DNA from: Pseudobdellovibrionaceae bacterium
Lineage (GTDB): Bacteria > Bdellovibrionota > Bdellovibrionia > Bdellovibrionales > Bdellovibrionaceae
NCBI GenBank assembly: GCA_019637955.1
Contig: JAHBUS010000002.1
Location: 372,001 to 436,000, forward strand
DNA: 64,000 nt
Direction of reading: 5' to 3'
The notes beneath the pieces were generated by a model, which saw nothing but the letters and a program-made list of their open reading frames with translations, was not told the origin of the DNA and searched no databases. Shown here one piece after another: positions 1 to 8,528 of this stretch. The stretch's first letter is position 1; each line of letters begins with the position of its first letter. The position numbers were made by a program, and so were the translations under genes.

Positions 1-1
1 C

Positions 2-562
<561 letters not shown>

Positions 563-583
563 ATTTTTCGATACCATCAAAAT

Positions 584-612
584 AAAAAACCCAGCTCCGC
601 GCTGGGTTTTTT
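584..612 (+). terminator. Rho-independent terminator after aspS
   Basis: An A-run is followed by the stem CCCAGC, a five-base loop and GCTGGG, then six T residues. It lies 22 bases after the aspS stop. The A-run on its left would also pair with the T-run, so the hairpin could act in both directions. Confidence 0.9.
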
Positions 613-668
613 ATTGCCGCAAACTCCGGCCCAAGGGCCAGGTTTGGCGAAGGCAGGAGCTTCTCGTC

Positions 669-695
669 TCAAGTTGGGGCGGAATCTGCCGATCA
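669..695 (+). promoter_or_regulatory. Candidate sigma-28 (FliA-type) promoter
   Basis: TCAAGTTG at 669-676, an 11-base spacer, and GCCGATCA at 688-695 resemble the enterobacterial FliA consensus TAAAGTTT-N11-GCCGATAA (6 of 8 and 7 of 8 matches). A hairpin/palindromic sequence follows at 697-716 (TCCT, then the perfect 10-mer GAGAATTCTC, then AGGA), which would sit at the transcription start and could be an operator. The gene at 752 would be the target. Similar elements precede motA and the Met-rich gene at 4975. This is pattern matching by eye. Confidence 0.4.
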
Positions 696-751
696 GTCCT
701 AAGAGAATTCTCAGGATGAGGGTTCCTCAAGTCTCACATGGAGGTGAGGTC

Positions 752-1183
752 ATGGAAAAACTGAGTAGCATTCTGCCTTCGAGTCCGCGCATTAAAAATG
801 TGGACTTGAGCGACGCTCAGCCTGTGCGCCCCGGTGTCGCCACTTACGGCCGGCCGGTGGGGGTCAATCCGATGAAGGACCGCTTTACGGTTTCTCAGCA
901 GGCCAAGGACATCGCGTTCCGCGAGACCTTGGGCGCGGTGAATCCCAAAGAGGCCAAGTCGGTCAAAATCGTGGACGATCTTTCGAAGAAGTTCTTCGAA
1001 GGCAAGGTCGGCGAGGACATCAAAAAACGTCCCGCCAGCGAGGAAACCCAAGAGCGCACCACGGAAGCTGAAGACATGGTGCCGATGCAAGCCGCCCAGT
1101 TCTTTCCGCCCGCGGCCACTTCGACGCAGGCGCCTTCGCAAAAAGCCGCCGTCTCGGGCGATAATCTCGACGTTCAAGCTTAA
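752..1183 (+). CDS. Small hypothetical cytosolic protein
   Basis: A 143-residue protein with no signal peptide or membrane segment. I do not recognise a family. The start at 752 is chosen because GGAGGTGAGG lies just upstream; the frame stays open further upstream without a better site. The sequence is polar, rich in Lys, Glu, Ala and Pro; the middle part (VSQQAKDIAFRE to KKFFEGKVGEDI) looks helical, and the last 40 residues are low-complexity (Pro, Ala, Gln). The gene is monocistronic: a terminator precedes it, and it converges on the tadA-like gene with a hairpin between. The sigma-28-like promoter hints at coexpression with motility genes, which is an inference only. Confidence 0.75.
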   Translation: MEKLSSILPSSPRIKNVDLSDAQPVRPGVATYGRPVGVNPMKDRFTVSQQAKDIAFRETLGAVNPKEAKSVKIVDDLSKKFFEGKVGEDIKKRPASEETQERTTEAEDMVPMQAAQFFPPAATSTQAPSQKAAVSGDNLDVQA

Positions 1184-1193
1184 AAATATCAGC

Positions 1194-1238
1194 GGTGGTG
1201 AGAGGTCATCGGAAACTCAAGTCCTCTCACCATCACCT
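1194..1238. terminator. Hairpin between convergent genes
   Basis: GGTGAGAGG at 1197-1205 pairs perfectly with CCTCTCACC at 1223-1231, with a 17-base loop, and GGT/ACC triplets extend the stem across a bulge. T-rich sequence occurs on both sides (TCTTTT to the right, ATTTTT on the minus strand to the left) though several bases away. It probably ends transcription of both the 752 gene and the tadA-like gene, whose stop it overlaps. Confidence 0.5.
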
Positions 1239-2330
1239 GATCTTTTCGAGTAAAAGTCCGTTCTCTTCCAAAGAGCTGACCCGATAAACGCCTTCAAGCA
1301 GCCGCTCGCCGCGCGCATTTCGGCCTATCACCACGATCGCCTGCAAGCTCATCTGAATCAGCCTTCGCACCGCCGACAAACTCCAATTCGGAGCCCCGAT
1401 CTGAACCAACATCTCGAGACGGATCAACGCCTGCGCCGCACTGGCCGCGTGGAGCGTGCCGAAGCTGCCCGCATGTCCCGTGGCGAGCGCCATCAAAAAA
1501 TCCTTGGCTTCATCGCCGCGAATCTCGCCCATCACCAAACGGTCGGGACGCAGCCTTAAGGCATTTCGTACGAGCTCGGTTTGATCCACTCGCTTCAGGA
1601 TCCCGTTGGGGTCTTCGCGGGTGAGCAGGCGCATCGAGGCCGCATTCGGCACTTTGAGTTCTAACGTGTCTTCGATCAACACCGCCCGCTCGTTTTCCGG
1701 AAGGCGCTGCAGGCACGCGTTCAGCACGCTGGTTTTTCCGGTGCCGGTTCCGCCCACCACCAAAAAATTCATGTGCGAGTCAACGATGCGCTGAATTTCT
1801 TGGATTTGCTCGCCGTGCCCCCAGCCGCTGGCGCCGAGTTTTTCAAAGGTCCAAGGGTTCTCGGGGTGGCGACGAAAGCTCAGGTGCACGTTCGAGCCCG
1901 TGAGTTCACCGCCGATCATGTGCAGACGGAACTGTCGCAGATGTCCGTGCGCCGTGGGATGCTCGGTGGTGAGCTGAACCCGCGCCTCCTCCATGAGACG
2001 GAAGCAGTAGTTGCGAAAACTATTTCGGCTGGCAAACCGGTCCTCATATCTTTGCAAACGGCCGTTGCGCTCGAACCAAATGTCGAACGGGCCGTTCACC
2101 AAAATCTCCGTGATGTCGTTTTGTTTGAACAAGGCGCCGAGCGGTCCGTCGCCGTGAAACTCCGCTTGCACCCGTTCTTGTTCCGAGACAGAAAGCGCTT
2201 TGATCCGCTGATGAATCAAAGCTTGGATTTTTTCTTGGCGGCCCTGGTCGGGAGCCATCTGGTAGGATTCGAACTCGGTGGAAAGCGTTTGCAGTTCGGC
2301 TTCGATTTGATTGAGCAGCTCGTGCATCAT
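1233..2330 (-). CDS. tadA: TadA/CpaF-family pilus assembly ATPase
   Basis: The hexameric secretion ATPase that powers Flp/Tad (type IVb) pilus assembly from the inner face of the cytoplasmic membrane. Of 365 residues, an N-terminal domain (ITEILVNGPFDIWFERNG) leads to a RecA-like core with Walker A GGTGTGKT (about residues 193-200), an Asp-rich box (IEDTLEL), Walker B (RPDRLVMGEIRG, about 261-272) and the His box FGTLHA (about 290-295), all typical of CpaF. The first ATG at 2330 overlaps the secretin stop as ATGA, with AAGGAG seven bases before it; an open frame reaching 2453 has no such signal. It is translationally coupled to the secretin gene. It is the last Tad gene on this side; no TadB/TadC follows. 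Confidence 0.93.
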   Translation of the reverse strand: MMHELLNQIEAELQTLSTEFESYQMAPDQGRQEKIQALIHQRIKALSVSEQERVQAEFHGDGPLGALFKQNDITEILVNGPFDIWFERNGRLQRYEDRFASRNSFRNYCFRLMEEARVQLTTEHPTAHGHLRQFRLHMIGGELTGSNVHLSFRRHPENPWTFEKLGASGWGHGEQIQEIQRIVDSHMNFLVVGGTGTGKTSVLNACLQRLPENERAVLIEDTLELKVPNAASMRLLTREDPNGILKRVDQTELVRNALRLRPDRLVMGEIRGDEAKDFLMALATGHAGSFGTLHAASAAQALIRLEMLVQIGAPNWSLSAVRRLIQMSLQAIVVIGRNARGERLLEGVYRVSSLEENGLLLEKIR

Positions 2331-3592
2331 CGCGCGGCTCCTTGTTGCAGTTTCACCAGTTCGGGGCGGACCAAAATAATAAGTTCGGTCTTGTTTTTCT
2401 TGAACTCCTGGCTCGAGAACAAGCTTCCAAGAATCGGGACTTTCGAGAGCCACGGAAATCCTTGCGTGCTCTGACCATCCTCCATGCGAATCAAGCCCGA
2501 GAGCGCGATCGTGCGGGGTTCGGTCAAATCGAAGTGGCTTTGCACACGGTTGGTTTCAAACCCCGGAATGCCGTCCACCACGTGAGAATCGTCCACCTTC
2601 GAGATTTCGGTCTCGATTCCTAAGCTCATGCGTCCGGAAAAATCCGCCAGGGGCTTGAGGCGCAGTAAGATGCCGTACTTCTTCCAAATCACGTCGGATG
2701 TGAATCGGTTCAAGATTTTGATGGGGATCTCACCCCCGGCCAAGAACTCCGCGTCCTTGCCGCTGCGGCAAAGAAGATTGGGGCTCGCGAGCACCCGGCC
2801 CACCCCAGCGCTCTCGAGAAAGCTGGCGGTCATCATGAGCCCGTCGACGCTCTCGCTTTTGGGAAGAATCTGCGCCTGATAACCCGGTCCCCACACGATC
2901 CCGTACTTCAGAACTTCGGCTTTTTTCACTTCAAGGATCATGATCTGCACGCGAATTGACGGTGCCAGCTCGAGAGCCCCGGCCTCCTTGACGACCTCGG
3001 CGCCAAAACTCGCGGCGGCTTTTTCGAACGCGGCCGCATCGGCTGATTGCTGAGGGATCACGAGCTGAAGCTGAGGCTGCCAGCGTACGCGAAACGAGTT
3101 GAAGCCTTGATCTTCGAAGTGGCGAATCAATTCGGCCTGAACCTGATCCTGCATATCGGTATGGAGATCAAAGCGGGCGCGGTAATCACAGCCCGCAACC
3201 CGGCAACTGCGGGCGATCGAAAACCAATCGCGGACGGAATTCAGCCGGCCCGCCAACACGATGGTTCCTTCTTCGATTTTCACCTCCAGACCGAGACGCT
3301 TTTTCGTCTCTTGCTGCAAGAGCAAATGGGTTTCGAATTGCCGTTGTTGCAGAACGGAAATCCGGTAGGGGACGGAGCCCAATCGCATCTGCAGGTGTCC
3401 GGGCTTGAGGCCCGTGATCTGGTAACCGGAACCAAGATCCCGGACACCAACAACCTTGGTCTGAGGCAGGACCAAGGTGTTTGGAGAGGTGAGGATTTTT
3501 TGCTCGCCCACGCGGAGCACCAAGTCGCGCGCCTCACTTTGCGACCACGAATAACTTTGCATGAGAGCTAAAAGAGCCAAAATCACCAGCAT
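2327..3592 (-). CDS. rcpA: RcpA/CpaC-type secretin of the Tad pilus
   Basis: An outer-membrane secretin channel for the Flp pilus, 421 residues. The N-terminus is a short signal peptide (MLVILALLALMQSYSWS), followed by a pilus-secretin N-domain (VVGVRDLGSGYQITG to GHLQMRLG), a BON-like region, and the C-terminal secretin domain containing VLASPNLLCRSGKDAEFLAGG and the closing strands (RTIALSGLI, PWLSKVPILGSLFSS, ELIILVRPEL). GGAGG lies five bases before the ATG. A 111-base gap separates it from the upstream receiver-kinase gene, and its stop overlaps the tadA start. The gene could equally be named cpaC. Confidence 0.92.
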   Translation of the reverse strand: MLVILALLALMQSYSWSQSEARDLVLRVGEQKILTSPNTLVLPQTKVVGVRDLGSGYQITGLKPGHLQMRLGSVPYRISVLQQRQFETHLLLQQETKKRLGLEVKIEEGTIVLAGRLNSVRDWFSIARSCRVAGCDYRARFDLHTDMQDQVQAELIRHFEDQGFNSFRVRWQPQLQLVIPQQSADAAAFEKAAASFGAEVVKEAGALELAPSIRVQIMILEVKKAEVLKYGIVWGPGYQAQILPKSESVDGLMMTASFLESAGVGRVLASPNLLCRSGKDAEFLAGGEIPIKILNRFTSDVIWKKYGILLRLKPLADFSGRMSLGIETEISKVDDSHVVDGIPGFETNRVQSHFDLTEPRTIALSGLIRMEDGQSTQGFPWLSKVPILGSLFSSQEFKKNKTELIILVRPELVKLQQGAAR

Positions 3593-3703
3593 ATCGACCT
3601 CCGGGAAGAGGTCTTCAGCAAAGTCGGCGGGTGCTTTTGAAGAGATCAGTTGGTCGTCGAAGAGCGGAGGCGGATCTTTCCGGAGGACCGGACGGACGAG
3701 CGC

Positions 3704-4813
3704 TTAGATGTAGGCGAGCTCGAAAGAGACCCGCACGCCCTCGTCCTCATTCTGGATTTCGAGAGCGGAAGAGTGGGCCTTGAGCAGGGCCTGGCAGACG
3801 GTGAGCCCAAGACCGACACCGGTCGAATGCTTCATCACATCTTCATCCAAGAAAAAGGGCTTGAGAATCTTATCGCGCACGCTGTCCGGGATCATGGAGC
3901 CTTCGTTAAAAACCGAAAGGCGCACGCGGTGCGGGCCACTGATTTCGGTGCGCACCTGAATTTTGCTGCCTTCCTTGGCGAACTTGAGACCGTTGTGCAC
4001 CAGGCGGCGCAAGATCTGCGAGACGGCGCCGGCATCGCCGATCACCCGTTTGTCGAAGAAATCGGTTTCCACCGAGATTTGGCGCTGGGCTTTGAGCTTC
4101 TCGACCTCGGGCTTCAGGGTGAGATCGATGCTACCGGTCTCGAAAGGCTGTGTCTTGAGTTTGAGCGTCTTGGTTTCGGCCGAGACGATCAGGAGCGAAT
4201 CATCGACGAGTTCTTTGAGCCGTTCCGAGCTTTTCGAAATTCGGGCCACGCAAACGGCCTGCTCTTCGTTGAGACTGGTTTCTTTGAGCAGATCCGTGAA
4301 GCTGATCATCGAGGTCAGGGGCGTTTTCAACTCGTGATTGATCAAAATCATAAACTGACTCTTCGCCTGATCGAGCGTTCGCAGTTCCGTCAGGGCCTCG
4401 GCAAGTTCGATATTTTTCTGCTTGAGTTCTTTATTCAGGGTGAAACGCTCGACCGCGCGGTCCACCGTCGCCGTCAAGTCGATCGGGTCCCAGGGTTTAT
4501 TGATGTAGCGGTAGATCTGTCCCGAGTTGATGGCCGCGACAACCGATTCGATATCGGTATAACCGGTGAGCAGGATACGGACCGAATCGGGGTGGGTGGT
4601 GAGCGACTTTTCGAGGAACTCAACGCCCGTCATTTGCGGCATGCGCTGATCCGTCAGGATCAAAGAAATGGGCTCTGGATGTTGGTCCAGGATCTCCAAG
4701 GCTTCCGCGCCGGAGGTGGCTTTCAGGACTTTATACTTGGCCCGAAAGAGGCGCTCGAGCGCCTCGACATTGTCGACCTCATCATCCACGCAAAGAATCG
4801 TCTGTTTGACCAT
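3704..4813 (-). CDS. Receiver-histidine kinase hybrid (REC-HisKA-HATPase)
   Basis: A soluble 369-residue signalling protein with the receiver domain at the N-terminus: acidic pair DD at 10-11, phospho-acceptor Asp at about 55 (LILTDQRMP), and the conserved Lys in YINKPW. A coiled linker leads to a HisKA dimerisation domain with the phospho-acceptor His near residue 160 (INHELKTPLT) and a HATPase domain with an N box (HNGLKFA), G1 (FNEG) and G2 (GVGLGLTVCQ). No membrane segments. It is inserted between Tad genes and is divergent from the Met-rich gene at 4975, so control of one or both is a reasonable guess. Its partner kinase or output regulator is not evident nearby. Confidence 0.9.
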   Translation of the reverse strand: MVKQTILCVDDEVDNVEALERLFRAKYKVLKATSGAEALEILDQHPEPISLILTDQRMPQMTGVEFLEKSLTTHPDSVRILLTGYTDIESVVAAINSGQIYRYINKPWDPIDLTATVDRAVERFTLNKELKQKNIELAEALTELRTLDQAKSQFMILINHELKTPLTSMISFTDLLKETSLNEEQAVCVARISKSSERLKELVDDSLLIVSAETKTLKLKTQPFETGSIDLTLKPEVEKLKAQRQISVETDFFDKRVIGDAGAVSQILRRLVHNGLKFAKEGSKIQVRTEISGPHRVRLSVFNEGSMIPDSVRDKILKPFFLDEDVMKHSTGVGLGLTVCQALLKAHSSALEIQNEDEGVRVSFELAYI

Positions 4814-4906
4814 GAAAAGAGTTTAGAGAAGGGCGCGCGGGCGCGCAATCACGCCTCACTCAACGTCCAGATTTTGGCGCCACACGGACCTTTGCCTCAA
4901 ATTGTG

Positions 4907-4934
4907 TCAAGTTTGGCCCGCTTTTCGACGAAAA
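4907..4934 (+). promoter_or_regulatory. Candidate sigma-28-like promoter of the Met-rich gene
   Basis: TCAAGTTT (4907-4914), a 12-base spacer and GACGAAAA (4927-4934). The first box differs by one base from that at 669 and from the FliA -35 consensus; the second matches 6 of 8 positions. The gene start is 40 bases downstream with GAGGAG before it. Weak evidence, strengthened slightly by the two similar elements elsewhere in the window. Confidence 0.3.
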
Positions 4935-4974
4935 TGGAACTGGAGAAGTTTGTTTTTATGTTGAGGAGAACTCT

Positions 4975-7110
4975 ATGAAATTAGGGAAAGTGCATGTCCT
5001 TGTCTTGGGACTCGCGACCCTGCTTGGTGCCGAACGCGCAAGCGCGCAAAATTGGGGAACCGGTATGTACGGCGGTATGCAAGCCTGCCCCTACCAACTC
5101 CAGATCGGCGACGAAGCCACGAGTATCAAAGAAGATATGGAAGAGATGAACAAGGATTTGCGTGAAGTGAAATCCGAACTCTCCCGTTTGAAATCTCGAC
5201 TGAGCTCGCTGAAAACTTCGGTCAACTCGCAAAAAGACCTCTTCAAGTTGACCGGTTTTGAAGGTGAAGCGTTCTCGACAATCGAAAATCACATCACGGG
5301 CGGCTACAGCTGCGGAACTTATCAGCGCGTGACTTGCCCCGGTGGCCAAGCCAACGCCTCCGATGTCATCTCTTCAGGTGAAAACGCGCGGATGCCGGCA
5401 GCCGACATGCCTGGTGGTGGACGTCCGCAGCCCCCTCCTGGCAATCCTCGTCAAGGAACCCCGCAGGGCGATCCTTGCGGCAGCGGCACGTTGACCAGTC
5501 CCGCTCCCTTCGCTCCCGAAGTTTGGGCTCGTAGCTGCGAAAACGGTGGCGTGCGCGGATCGATCTGTGAACAGAATCTTCCCGGAAACCGCCCTCGTGG
5601 TTTCAACCCCGATTCTTGCCGTCGTTACTTGGGCACCTGGATCGAAAAACAACGTGAACTGCGCATGGCCGAAACGAAAGTCGCCGAACTCGATGCTCGC
5701 GTCAAAGAGCTCGAGGCGATGACCAAGGCCAAGAAACAAGAATTGCGCGAAGCCGTGAAAGAGTACGTTCGCGAACAGCGCCAGGCCCAGACCGAAGGTG
5801 GCTGTATCGATTGTATGATCATGGGCAACTCGGGCGTCATGCAGCAGCGCAAAGCCAGTGGCTGGGAGATCGGCGCGAACGTCGTGCTGGGGCTCGGCGC
5901 CATGTACCTCGGCAATCAAATGAATAAATACACGACCGATCAGAACGCGCGCCTCGGATTTCCGACGCAGCCGTATCCTGCTCTCGGTTACGGAATGCCG
6001 TTCTTCACCGGCGCGCTCTACGGCGCTCTCGGTGGGAGTACGGGCGGAGGCTCCTTCGGTTGCGCTGGCGGCGTGAACGGAAGCGGTTTCCCCAACGGTG
6101 CTTACGGTATGATGGGCCCCTTCGGCCAAGGCAGCATGTATGGCCCCATGGGCGGTGGTGCTTTCGGATATCCTGCGAACATGTTCGGCTCGCCCATGGG
6201 CGGCGGTATGTTCATGCCCGGGATGGGTCCGTTCGGCATGGGAATGCCCGGCGGTCTCGGCGGCGGCATGGGTATGGGAATGCCGATGGGCATGATGATG
6301 CCCGGTGGATTCCAAATGGGCGGAATGCCGATGGGGATGATGGTCTCCGGCGGCATCGGCATGATGGGTGGAATGCCCATGGGCATGCAGATGGGAATGA
6401 TGGGTGGCATGCCGATGGGTATGCAGATGGGGATGATGGGCGGAATGCCGATGGGCATGCAAATGGGCATGATGGGCGGCATCGGCATGATGGGCGGAAT
6501 GCCCATGGGAATGCAAATGGGAATGCCGATGGGCGCGATGGTCTCCGGCGGCAATATGATGGGCATGCCGATGGGAATGGCCATGGGAATGCCGATGCCG
6601 ATGATGGTTTCGGGCGGCATGATGATGGGCGGCGGAATGCCCATGGGTATGCAAATGGGAATGATGGGCGGCATGCCGATGGGGATGCAGATGGGAATGA
6701 TGGGCGGAATGCCCATGGGCATGCAAATGGGCGGCATGATGGACGGCGGAATGGCGATGCAAATGCAAATGCAGATGCAGCAGTCCATGATGCAAATGCA
6801 AATGCAGCAGTACCAACAATATGTGTCCATGCAGCAGCAGGCGTATCAGAGCCAAATGGCCCGCAGCCAAGTGGTGGCAGGTCTGACCCAAGAGATGTAC
6901 ACGCTCATGTTCCGCATTCAGCAGGCTCAAATGGGTGTTGGCACCGGCGGTTACATCGGTGTCGGAACTCCGGGAATGCCTGCACTTCCGGGTCAGCCTG
7001 GAGGCGTCAATATGATGGTGCCTTCAATGCCATACTCGACAACTCCCGGCGTGATGCCGATGACGCCCACCACACCCGGTACGGGCACGGCCGTTCCGAG
7101 TTACCGTTGA
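4975..7110 (+). CDS. Exported Met/Gly-rich repeat protein within the Tad locus
   Basis: A 711-residue protein of no family I can name. It has a signal peptide (residues 1-24, ending ASA), a coiled coil (about 47-95), a Cys-containing Pro/Gly region, a second long helix (about 220-272), a CIDC motif and a hydrophobic stretch (about 297-318). About 270 residues then follow in which roughly one in three is Met, built from the 12-mer GGMPMGMQMGMM, ending in a Gln/Met-rich segment and a Pro/Thr-rich tail. GAGGAG precedes the ATG. A terminator follows. It sits between the two halves of a Tad locus on the opposite strand, so a surface or pilus-related role is possible. Met-rich sequences can bind Cu(I) or absorb oxidants; nothing here proves either. 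Confidence 0.85.
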   Translation: MKLGKVHVLVLGLATLLGAERASAQNWGTGMYGGMQACPYQLQIGDEATSIKEDMEEMNKDLREVKSELSRLKSRLSSLKTSVNSQKDLFKLTGFEGEAFSTIENHITGGYSCGTYQRVTCPGGQANASDVISSGENARMPAADMPGGGRPQPPPGNPRQGTPQGDPCGSGTLTSPAPFAPEVWARSCENGGVRGSICEQNLPGNRPRGFNPDSCRRYLGTWIEKQRELRMAETKVAELDARVKELEAMTKAKKQELREAVKEYVREQRQAQTEGGCIDCMIMGNSGVMQQRKASGWEIGANVVLGLGAMYLGNQMNKYTTDQNARLGFPTQPYPALGYGMPFFTGALYGALGGSTGGGSFGCAGGVNGSGFPNGAYGMMGPFGQGSMYGPMGGGAFGYPANMFGSPMGGGMFMPGMGPFGMGMPGGLGGGMGMGMPMGMMMPGGFQMGGMPMGMMVSGGIGMMGGMPMGMQMGMMGGMPMGMQMGMMGGMPMGMQMGMMGGIGMMGGMPMGMQMGMPMGAMVSGGNMMGMPMGMAMGMPMPMMVSGGMMMGGGMPMGMQMGMMGGMPMGMQMGMMGGMPMGMQMGGMMDGGMAMQMQMQMQQSMMQMQMQQYQQYVSMQQQAYQSQMARSQVVAGLTQEMYTLMFRIQQAQMGVGTGGYIGVGTPGMPALPGQPGGVNMMVPSMPYSTTPGVMPMTPTTPGTGTAVPSYR
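6367..6738 (+). repeat. 36-bp in-frame tandem repeats encoding GGMPMGMQMGMM
   Basis: Three adjacent 36-bp units (6367-6474), a fourth at 6493-6528 after an 18-bp spacer, and three more at 6631-6738, with degenerate Met/Gly sequence between. Units differ mainly at third codon positions (GGT/GGC/GGA, CAG/CAA), so the amino-acid repeat is better conserved than the DNA. In-frame length change by slippage or recombination is likely. Confidence 0.9.
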
Positions 7111-7134
7111 TTTTTAGCTAAAACTTGGTACGAC

Positions 7135-7155
7135 AGGCCCTCGAAAGAGGGCTTT
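7135..7155 (+). terminator. Hairpin after the Met-rich gene
   Basis: GCCCTC, a GAAA tetraloop and GAGGGC (7137-7152), followed by TTT. The T-tract is short, so termination strength is uncertain. It lies 26 bases after the stop of the Met-rich gene and before the amidohydrolase. Confidence 0.6.
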
Positions 7156-7187
7156 GTCATTTCTAGGCCCTTCGAGAAGGGGCGCCG

Positions 7188-8528
7188 TTGAGAATCGAGA
7201 TTCCCAGATGCTACGACAGTCACTCGCATCTTTTGGCCACGGGCCAAATGCTGTCGATGGTTTCGCTTTGGGATCTCCAAGCTCCCGCCGATGTCCGTCA
7301 TCTCGAACTGCACCCCCGCTTTTACCGCGGGGAGTGGCTGTTGGGATTTGGCTGGGACCAACACCGTTTTCCGAGCCCGTCGTTTCCCACCCGCTTCGAT
7401 CTTGACGCCATTTTTCCGTCGACGCCGGTCGCCTTCTCGCGCGCCGATGGTCATGCACTCTGGGTGAATACCAAGGCGCTTGAAGTGACCGGTCTGCTCA
7501 AACCCGTCAGCGAGTGGCGACTTCCCGCCGGCGCCGAGGCCATCGCGGATGACCGCGGTTTACCAACGGGTCTTTTGATCGACCGGGCGATGGAGCTGAT
7601 CTTTTCCGTGATCCCGCAAGACTCTCTCACGCAAAAGAAGAAAGATCTGCTCGAAGCCTGCGCTTCTTACAACCGTGCGGGATTCACACATTTGCGAGAC
7701 ATGTCGGGCGACGAGAGCCAGTGGCAAGCGCTCTGTGAGCTCGAAGCCGAAAAGTCGCTGACGCTTTACTTGGATCAAAACTTCACGTTCGAGCGGGCGG
7801 AAGACTTTAGCAAGGCTTTGGATCTTTCGATCCGCGCTCGTCGTGAAAAACACTCGCACCTCCAGCCTCGCGGTCTCAAGTTTTATGTCGATGGTGCGCT
7901 GGGTTCTGAGGGGGCGCTCTTGAGCCGCCCTTATCCGGGCGGAAATTCGAAAGGACTGCAACTCTGGAGTCTCGAGCAGATTCAGGAGTGGACGCAAAAA
8001 GCGTGGGAGCAAAATCTCGAAATGAGCGTTCACGCCATCGGAGATGAGGCGAGCTTTTTGGTCGCCCAGGCCGCACGGCAAACTTGGGAGAAGGGCGTGC
8101 ACGGTGTTCTGAATCTCGAACATGCCGAAGTCGTTCGCCCGGAGACCTTCGATCTTCTCCGTGGTATCCCCACCGTTTTCCACATGCAGCCGTGTCACTG
8201 GAATTCGGACCGCCGTTGGCTCAAAGAAAAACTCGGCCCTTTGTACGCACACGTGTTTCGTTGGACCGAAGCCCGCGAGCGCGGCTTCGAAGTCATTTGG
8301 GGAAGCGATTCCCCCATCGAAAAGCCTTCGCTTTTCGACAACCAGTCTGCGCTTGAGCACTCGCCCGAAGCGGGGATTCCCGCCTTCCCTGGCGATTGGT
8401 GGCGGCCGCACGTGCACCCGAATCCAAAATGGGGAGAAGGCTGCCGAACCGTCATCGAAAATGGACAGGTCGTGCGCGTCGATTTCGACGACCGCACGGT
8501 GTTTGAGTCGACGGTCAATTCGAATTGA
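7188..8528 (+). CDS. Amidohydrolase family 3 (YtcJ-like) metal-dependent hydrolase
   Basis: A 446-residue TIM-barrel metallohydrolase of the amidohydrolase superfamily; the substrate is unknown. Metal-site motifs are present in order: DSHSHLLATG near the N-terminus, SRADGHALWVN, YVDGALGSEGALLSRPY, VHAIGDEA, LEHAEVV and IWGSDSPIEKP. The protein begins almost directly at the barrel and lacks much of the usual N-terminal beta-domain, which explains why it is shorter than typical YtcJ proteins. The start is TTG at 7188, with GAGAAGGGG upstream; no ATG serves. Its 3' end overlaps the convergent gene at 8515 by 14 bp. It appears unrelated to the Tad genes around it. Confidence 0.87.
   Translation: MRIEIPRCYDSHSHLLATGQMLSMVSLWDLQAPADVRHLELHPRFYRGEWLLGFGWDQHRFPSPSFPTRFDLDAIFPSTPVAFSRADGHALWVNTKALEVTGLLKPVSEWRLPAGAEAIADDRGLPTGLLIDRAMELIFSVIPQDSLTQKKKDLLEACASYNRAGFTHLRDMSGDESQWQALCELEAEKSLTLYLDQNFTFERAEDFSKALDLSIRARREKHSHLQPRGLKFYVDGALGSEGALLSRPYPGGNSKGLQLWSLEQIQEWTQKAWEQNLEMSVHAIGDEASFLVAQAARQTWEKGVHGVLNLEHAEVVRPETFDLLRGIPTVFHMQPCHWNSDRRWLKEKLGPLYAHVFRWTEARERGFEVIWGSDSPIEKPSLFDNQSALEHSPEAGIPAFPGDWWRPHVHPNPKWGEGCRTVIENGQVVRVDFDDRTVFESTVNSN

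Noticed and set aside
2331-2453. Upstream start of the TadA-like ATPase.
   Set aside because: It would overlap the secretin by over 120 bp, with no ribosome site, whereas ATGA at 2330 follows AAGGAG.
3650-4978. Plus-strand 442-codon frame opposite the receiver-kinase gene.
   Set aside because: The minus-strand frame carries all receiver and kinase motifs; the plus frame is a GC-codon-bias shadow.
5374-6930. Long antisense His/Ala-rich frame of 518 codons and a 353-codon +1 frame opposite or within the Met-rich gene.
   Set aside because: Both are reading shadows of the ATG/GGC repeats (ATG reads as CAT/His on the other strand). They lack a signal peptide or ribosome site, while the Met frame has both.
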